Program-made: the position numbers and the translations under genes | Assembly: GCF_900185595.1 (NCBI RefSeq) | Contig: NZ_FYBH01000172.1 | Span: forward strand, 1 to 40,639 | Length of the DNA: 40,639 nucleotides | Source: Calothrix rhizosoleniae SC01 | GTDB lineage: Bacteria; Cyanobacteriota; Cyanobacteriia; Cyanobacteriales; Nostocaceae | Direction: 5' to 3' | The notes under the pieces: generated by a model | What the model was told of the DNA's origin: nothing | The model's database searches: none | What the model saw: only the letters and a program-made list of their open reading frames with translations | Shown: one piece after another, positions 37,233-40,639 of the stretch | Numbering within the stretch: position 1 is the stretch's first letter | Layout: every line of letters starts with the position of its first letter

Positions 37233-37670
37233 TTATGAGGCTTTAGGGTTAATAATATTCATTTTTTCTTTTCGCCATTTATGCACACTTTTTTTAACAG
37301 CTTCTATTTCTGCAAAATCTACTTCCATGGTTGCAGCTGTAAATTATACACCTAAAGCAGTACTGACTTCGAGGATTTCTCCAAAACTGGCAGATTGATA
37401 ATCCGTATCCTCATACTCTTTAACTATTTGTTCATCAATTCCTAAAATATCAGCCAGTTCTTGCTGACTAATGTTTGCCGCTATCCGAGCTTTTATTAAT
37501 ACATCTGGCAGCTTATTTAAGGAATTAATTTGAATTTTAAAAGGTGTGCTGGTGTCGCAATTAATAAGTCTTTCGTATTCTATAATTTGTTCTTTTAAAT
37601 CGTCAACTTGAATTTGGTAAGAGTCTCTGTGAAGTTGACAACGCTTTGGTTTTGTTTTTAAATAACACAA
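37233..37670 (-). pseudogene. XRE-type helix-turn-helix regulator remnant
   Basis: The minus-strand frame encodes a HigA/XRE-like DNA-binding domain: KLPDVLIKARIAANISQQEL, then ADILGIDEQIVKEYEDTDYQ and SASFGEILEVSTALGV. A TAA stop at 37344-37346 interrupts it. The same frame then continues FTAATMEVDFAEIEAVKKSV and HKWRKEKMNIINPKAS to a TAA at 37233, so the in-frame stop probably replaces a Lys codon (AAA to TAA). The only start is a TTG at 37670 with a stop just upstream, and the N-terminus appears truncated. It may once have been an antitoxin-like gene; no toxin gene is nearby. Confidence 0.6.
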
Positions 37671-37820
37671 GAAAAATTAGACTTCAGAAAAGTTTTATCG
37701 GCTATTTACTGCTAGCGATCGCGCTAATTGTTTTTTAAACTATTTCCCAAGCAAGATTATCAACCCATTGTCAATTGTCATTTACTATTACCATTGAGTT
37801 AGCGATCGAGAAATAGACCA

Positions 37821-39580
37821 ATGACAGAAAATAAAGACCTTATCTGGGGGCATAAATGGGGTTATCGAGATACTTCCTTAAAGATTAGTGAAGATCGTTC
37901 GGTAATGATGACGGGAAGTCGCTATGCTCTTTCGGGCTACAAAATGCCCTATCTAATTCCTTATATCGAAGAATTATTAGACATTAAAATCGAACCACAA
38001 GATACCCTCTCAGAAGTTTCGCCACCATACATTACACCGCCTCATATTCAACCTGATTTTTGCCAAGCTATTAAAGATTCATTTCCTCCCCATCAATATA
38101 GCTTGAAAAATTCAGAACGTCTGCTACACAGTCATGGACAAACTACCTTTGAAGAAGTTCACAAAGTTCTCTATAACAGGCTAGAACGAATAGTAGACAT
38201 GGTGTTTTACTGCGAGTCTAGCGTAGATGCTCAAAAACTAATCGAACTAGCGACTCAATACAATGTTTGCCTAGTACCATTCGGTGGTGGAACTAGCGTT
38301 AGTTGTGCTTTAAAACTTCCTCCTACAGAAACTCGCACTATCGTCTCGGTAGATATGAAGCGGATGAATCGAATTGAGTGGATTGATCGAGAAAATCTGC
38401 GTGCTTGTGTTCAAGCAGGAATTACGGGCAAACAGTTGGAAGCTGAGTTAAATGAGCAAGGTTTTGTTTGCGGACACGAACCCGATAGTTTGGAACTATC
38501 TACCTTGGGAGGCTGGATTGCTACCAATGCTAGTGGGATGAAGAAAAATCGCTATGGCAACATCGAGCAAATCGTAGAAAATATCACTCTCTTAACACCC
38601 ACAGGTACTATCGAACAAGTTGCACCAACGCCCCGTGCCTCTATGGGAATGCAACTACACAATCTCTTATTTGGCAATGAAGGTAACTTGGGGCTGATTA
38701 CCCAAGCAGTAATTAGGATTCATCATCTACCCGAGGTGACTAAATACGGTTCGCTACTTTTTCCTAATTTTGAATTGGGGGTTAAATTCCTCTACGAATT
38801 AGCTCATAGTGGATTTATGCCCGCTAGTATTCGCTTAGTAGATAACAATCAGTTTCGTTTTGGTCAGGCATTAAAGCCCAAGGCTACTGGTAGCAAAGCC
38901 TATATTGATAAACTAAAAAAACTCTACGTACTAAAAGTGCGAGGTTTCGATCCGCAGCAGATGGTAGCTGCTACTATCGTCATGGAAGGTAATGCAGAAG
39001 AAGTTGCTTATCAAGAAAAAATATTTATCGATTAGCTAGAAAATATGAGGGGTTAGCCACAGGAGCGACTAACGGGCAACGGGGCTATATGCTTACCTAT
39101 GCGATCGCTTATTTAAGAGATTTTTTCTCTTCCCAATATATCATTGGCGAAACTTTTGAAACCTCTGTACCCTGGAGCAATATTCAAAAAGTCTGCAACG
39201 GTGTAGAGCAAAAGCTTATCGAACTGCATCATCAGTATAATTTACCTGGTAAGCCCTATCTCTCTTACCGTATCAGCCAGTCTTACCATACAGGAGTCTG
39301 TCTCTATTTTATGTTTGGTGTTTACATCAAAGGAGTAGAACAGCCAGAGGTAATTTGCGGTCAAATAGAGCATTCCCTACGGCAAACTATCATAGCTAAT
39401 GGAGGCTCTATTTCTCATCATCACGGAGTAGGTAAAATTCGCCAAAATTTTATGCAGGATACTTTATCTCCTGCCAGTATCGAATTACTACATCAAATTA
39501 AACAATCTACCGATCCGCAAAATATTTTTGGCATTCGTAACAATGTTTTTGCGGAAAAAAAAAGTCGCGATTGCCATTAA
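37821..39580 (+). pseudogene. alkylglycerone-phosphate synthase (AGPS), frameshifted
   Basis: FAD enzyme homologous to animal alkyl-DHAP synthase, which swaps the acyl group of acyl-DHAP for a fatty alcohol to make the ether bond. N-part: FAD pyrophosphate loop FGGGTSVSCALKLPP near residue 154, GHEPDSLELSTLGGWIATNA near 217, SGMKKNRYGNIEQIVENITL, PASIRLVDNNQFRFG with the Arg corresponding to human Arg419. C-part: GETFETSVPW, RISQSYHTGVCLYFMFGVY with the presumed catalytic Tyr, and SISHHHGVGKIR near 532. Many of these match human AGPS by recall. The frame breaks at the six-A run 39016-39021 (stop at 39035); one added base restores 586 aa, …EKNIYRLARKYEGLATGATN. Human AGPS has a longer N-terminus with a peroxisomal signal, absent here. 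It is the first gene of an apparent operon. Confidence 0.85.
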
Positions 39581-39595
39581 TGATTTAATTAAACT

Positions 39596-40543
39596 ATGTT
39601 TGCAGAAAAGGCAATTTCTCTCAAATCTCAACCCCAGTGGATTCAGCAAGGAGTCAAGCTGGGCAATGCCTATCACTATCGTCAGAAAAAAACGGCAATT
39701 CACAATAGTCTAAATATTGCGATGCTGATTTTGATCTTGGCATTTGCAGGTAGTCTTTTATACTTGGGTACTGTGCTTGAGTTTTGGCTATATATTCCCT
39801 TGGGTGCTGTTGGGTTGGGTTGGGTTTACTTTATGCTCTTTATTTTAGTGGTGCATGAAGCCTCCCATAATATGTTTATCCTGCGCAAAAATCTCAAACA
39901 GGCAAGAGCCTGGAATCGATGTTGTGGTTTGCTTGTCTGTATTCCTTTTGGGACTGAATATATCAAGCATTGGGAAGTAGGACATCAAATCCATCATGGC
40001 TATCCCGTCGAGCCACAAGATCCACAAAATTGCCCAGAGACTGTTTATACGGGAAATAAGTTATTCAAATATCTAGCGAAAGTTCTCTTCATTCCTGGCT
40101 ACGCTATTTTACGGATTGATTATTCTTGTCCCGCAGAAAAAGCATATGGCAGCAATTGGCAGTTAACTCTAAGTTCGGTAATAGTTTGGTTTGTCTCAAT
40201 GAGTTTGGAGACAATTTTATTAGATTGGCAAGTTGCGCTCGCCTCTTTTTTGGGCATTCAAGTATTAATTATCTTAAATACGATTAAAATTACCATCGAA
40301 CATGGTGGTGCGGTAGGTTGCAGAAATAATTATTGGCTGCGATCTTGTAGTTCTTTTTTCCCTCTCAGAAAAATATTGATGCCCTTTAATATTTCCCTTC
40401 ATTTCGAGCATCATCTCAATTATTGTGTTCCCTGGTATGATTTAATCAAATACCACCAACAAATGGAAGTAATCGTACCTCCTGAGCTTCAGCAAGATGT
40501 TTACAAATTTAATGGTGAAGTATGGCAACAAATCAATTCTTGA
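39596..40543 (+). CDS. fatty acid desaturase-family membrane protein
   Basis: A 315-aa membrane di-iron desaturase. Three histidine boxes are visible: HEASHN near residue 86, HQIHHG near residue 127 (in HWEVGHQIHHG), and HFEHHLN near residue 268 (in NISLHFEHHLNYCVPW). They lie between about four hydrophobic helices (LNIAMLILILAFAGSLLYLG; VYFMLFILVVHEASHN; LTLSSVIVWFVSMSL). This is the PF00487 pattern of acyl or lipid desaturases and hydroxylases. It starts 15 bases after the AGPS stop and ends 6 bases before the next ATG, so it is co-transcribed. The context suggests desaturation of an ether lipid or its fatty chain, but the substrate cannot be read from sequence; it is not the TMEM189/CarF type. 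Confidence 0.82.
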   Translation: MFAEKAISLKSQPQWIQQGVKLGNAYHYRQKKTAIHNSLNIAMLILILAFAGSLLYLGTVLEFWLYIPLGAVGLGWVYFMLFILVVHEASHNMFILRKNLKQARAWNRCCGLLVCIPFGTEYIKHWEVGHQIHHGYPVEPQDPQNCPETVYTGNKLFKYLAKVLFIPGYAILRIDYSCPAEKAYGSNWQLTLSSVIVWFVSMSLETILLDWQVALASFLGIQVLIILNTIKITIEHGGAVGCRNNYWLRSCSSFFPLRKILMPFNISLHFEHHLNYCVPWYDLIKYHQQMEVIVPPELQQDVYKFNGEVWQQINS

Positions 40544-40549
40544 CAATAT

Positions 40550-40639
40550 ATGAACAGATTTAATCATAAAGTCGTTCTGATTACAGGAGCATCATCAGGT
40601 ATTGGTGCTGCTTTAGCTCAAGAATTCGGTTCACAACTG
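40550..40639 (+). CDS. short-chain dehydrogenase/reductase (5' part only)
   Basis: The first 30 codons of an SDR, cut by the window end. The start MNRFNHKVVLITGASSGIGA contains the NAD(P)-binding motif TGASSGIG, followed by ALAQEFGSQL. It begins six bases after the desaturase stop, in the same operon. In ether-lipid synthesis an SDR reduces alkyl-DHAP, so this is a candidate for that role; other SDR functions, such as fatty acyl or sterol reduction, remain equally open from 30 residues. Confidence 0.8.
   Translation, partial: MNRFNHKVVLITGASSGIGAALAQEFGSQL

Noticed and set aside
39596-40543. Plasmanylethanolamine desaturase of the TMEM189/CarF type
   Set aside because: The histidine boxes (HEASHN, HQIHHG, HFEHHLN) are of the ordinary fatty-acid-desaturase pattern.

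Overview
The window is a piece of a filamentous, probably heterocyst-forming (Nostocales-like) cyanobacterial chromosome. This is an inference from several things seen: frequent HIP1 octamers (GCGATCGC), short tandem heptamer repeats of the TGCTCCC and TCTAAAA types between genes, a photosystem II small-subunit gene (psb30), a Tic20-family protein, ferredoxin-type sulfite reductase, and AT-rich DNA. No rRNA, tRNA, CRISPR array or intact transposase gene was recognised.

Layout. 0.3-1.8 kb: glmM (cell-wall amino-sugar supply) with a clear terminator. 2.2-8.4 kb: five co-directional surface-polysaccharide genes (GT2-like, Wzy/O-antigen-ligase-like membrane protein, GT2, GT4, GT4) closed by a strong hairpin; this block has almost no HIP1 sites. 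8.8-10.5 kb: a parvulin-like PPIase and a secreted beta-barrel-like protein. 10.8-16.1 kb: sulfite reductase with an apparent ribbon-helix-helix tail and a structured leader, rsmE, a TPR protein and pyrB, separated by purine/pyrimidine-rich repeat elements. 16.3-18.5 kb: a DUF4079 membrane protein gene overlapping a sensor histidine kinase gene; both are broken by single-base frameshifts. 18.8-20.8 kb: a DM13 lipoprotein, an ABM-like protein and a secreted protein. 21-24 kb: recJ carrying two repeat insertions inside its reading frame, psb30, a YkgJ-like cysteine-cluster protein and a small coiled-coil protein. 24.1-31.5 kb: GT2, argG, dedA, a STAS protein flanked by related hairpins, a structured intergenic stretch that may be a decayed IS200/IS605-type element, a coiled-coil protein, rpsF, an FAH-family hydrolase and a Tic20-like protein. 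31.9-37.1 kb: a small CxxC protein, glyA, cinA and a gamma-glutamyltransferase.

The most unusual part is the right end (37.8-40.6 kb, running off the window). A degraded XRE-type regulator is followed by an apparent operon. Its first gene is very similar to animal-type alkylglycerone-phosphate synthase (AGPS, the ether-bond-forming enzyme of ether-lipid synthesis). A three-histidine-box desaturase and the start of a short-chain dehydrogenase follow. The combination suggests an ether-lipid (possibly plasmalogen-like) pathway in a cyanobacterium. The AGPS frame is interrupted by one apparently missing A. The same kind of homopolymer single-base loss breaks the DUF4079 and kinase genes, so the three should be checked together as possible sequencing errors.
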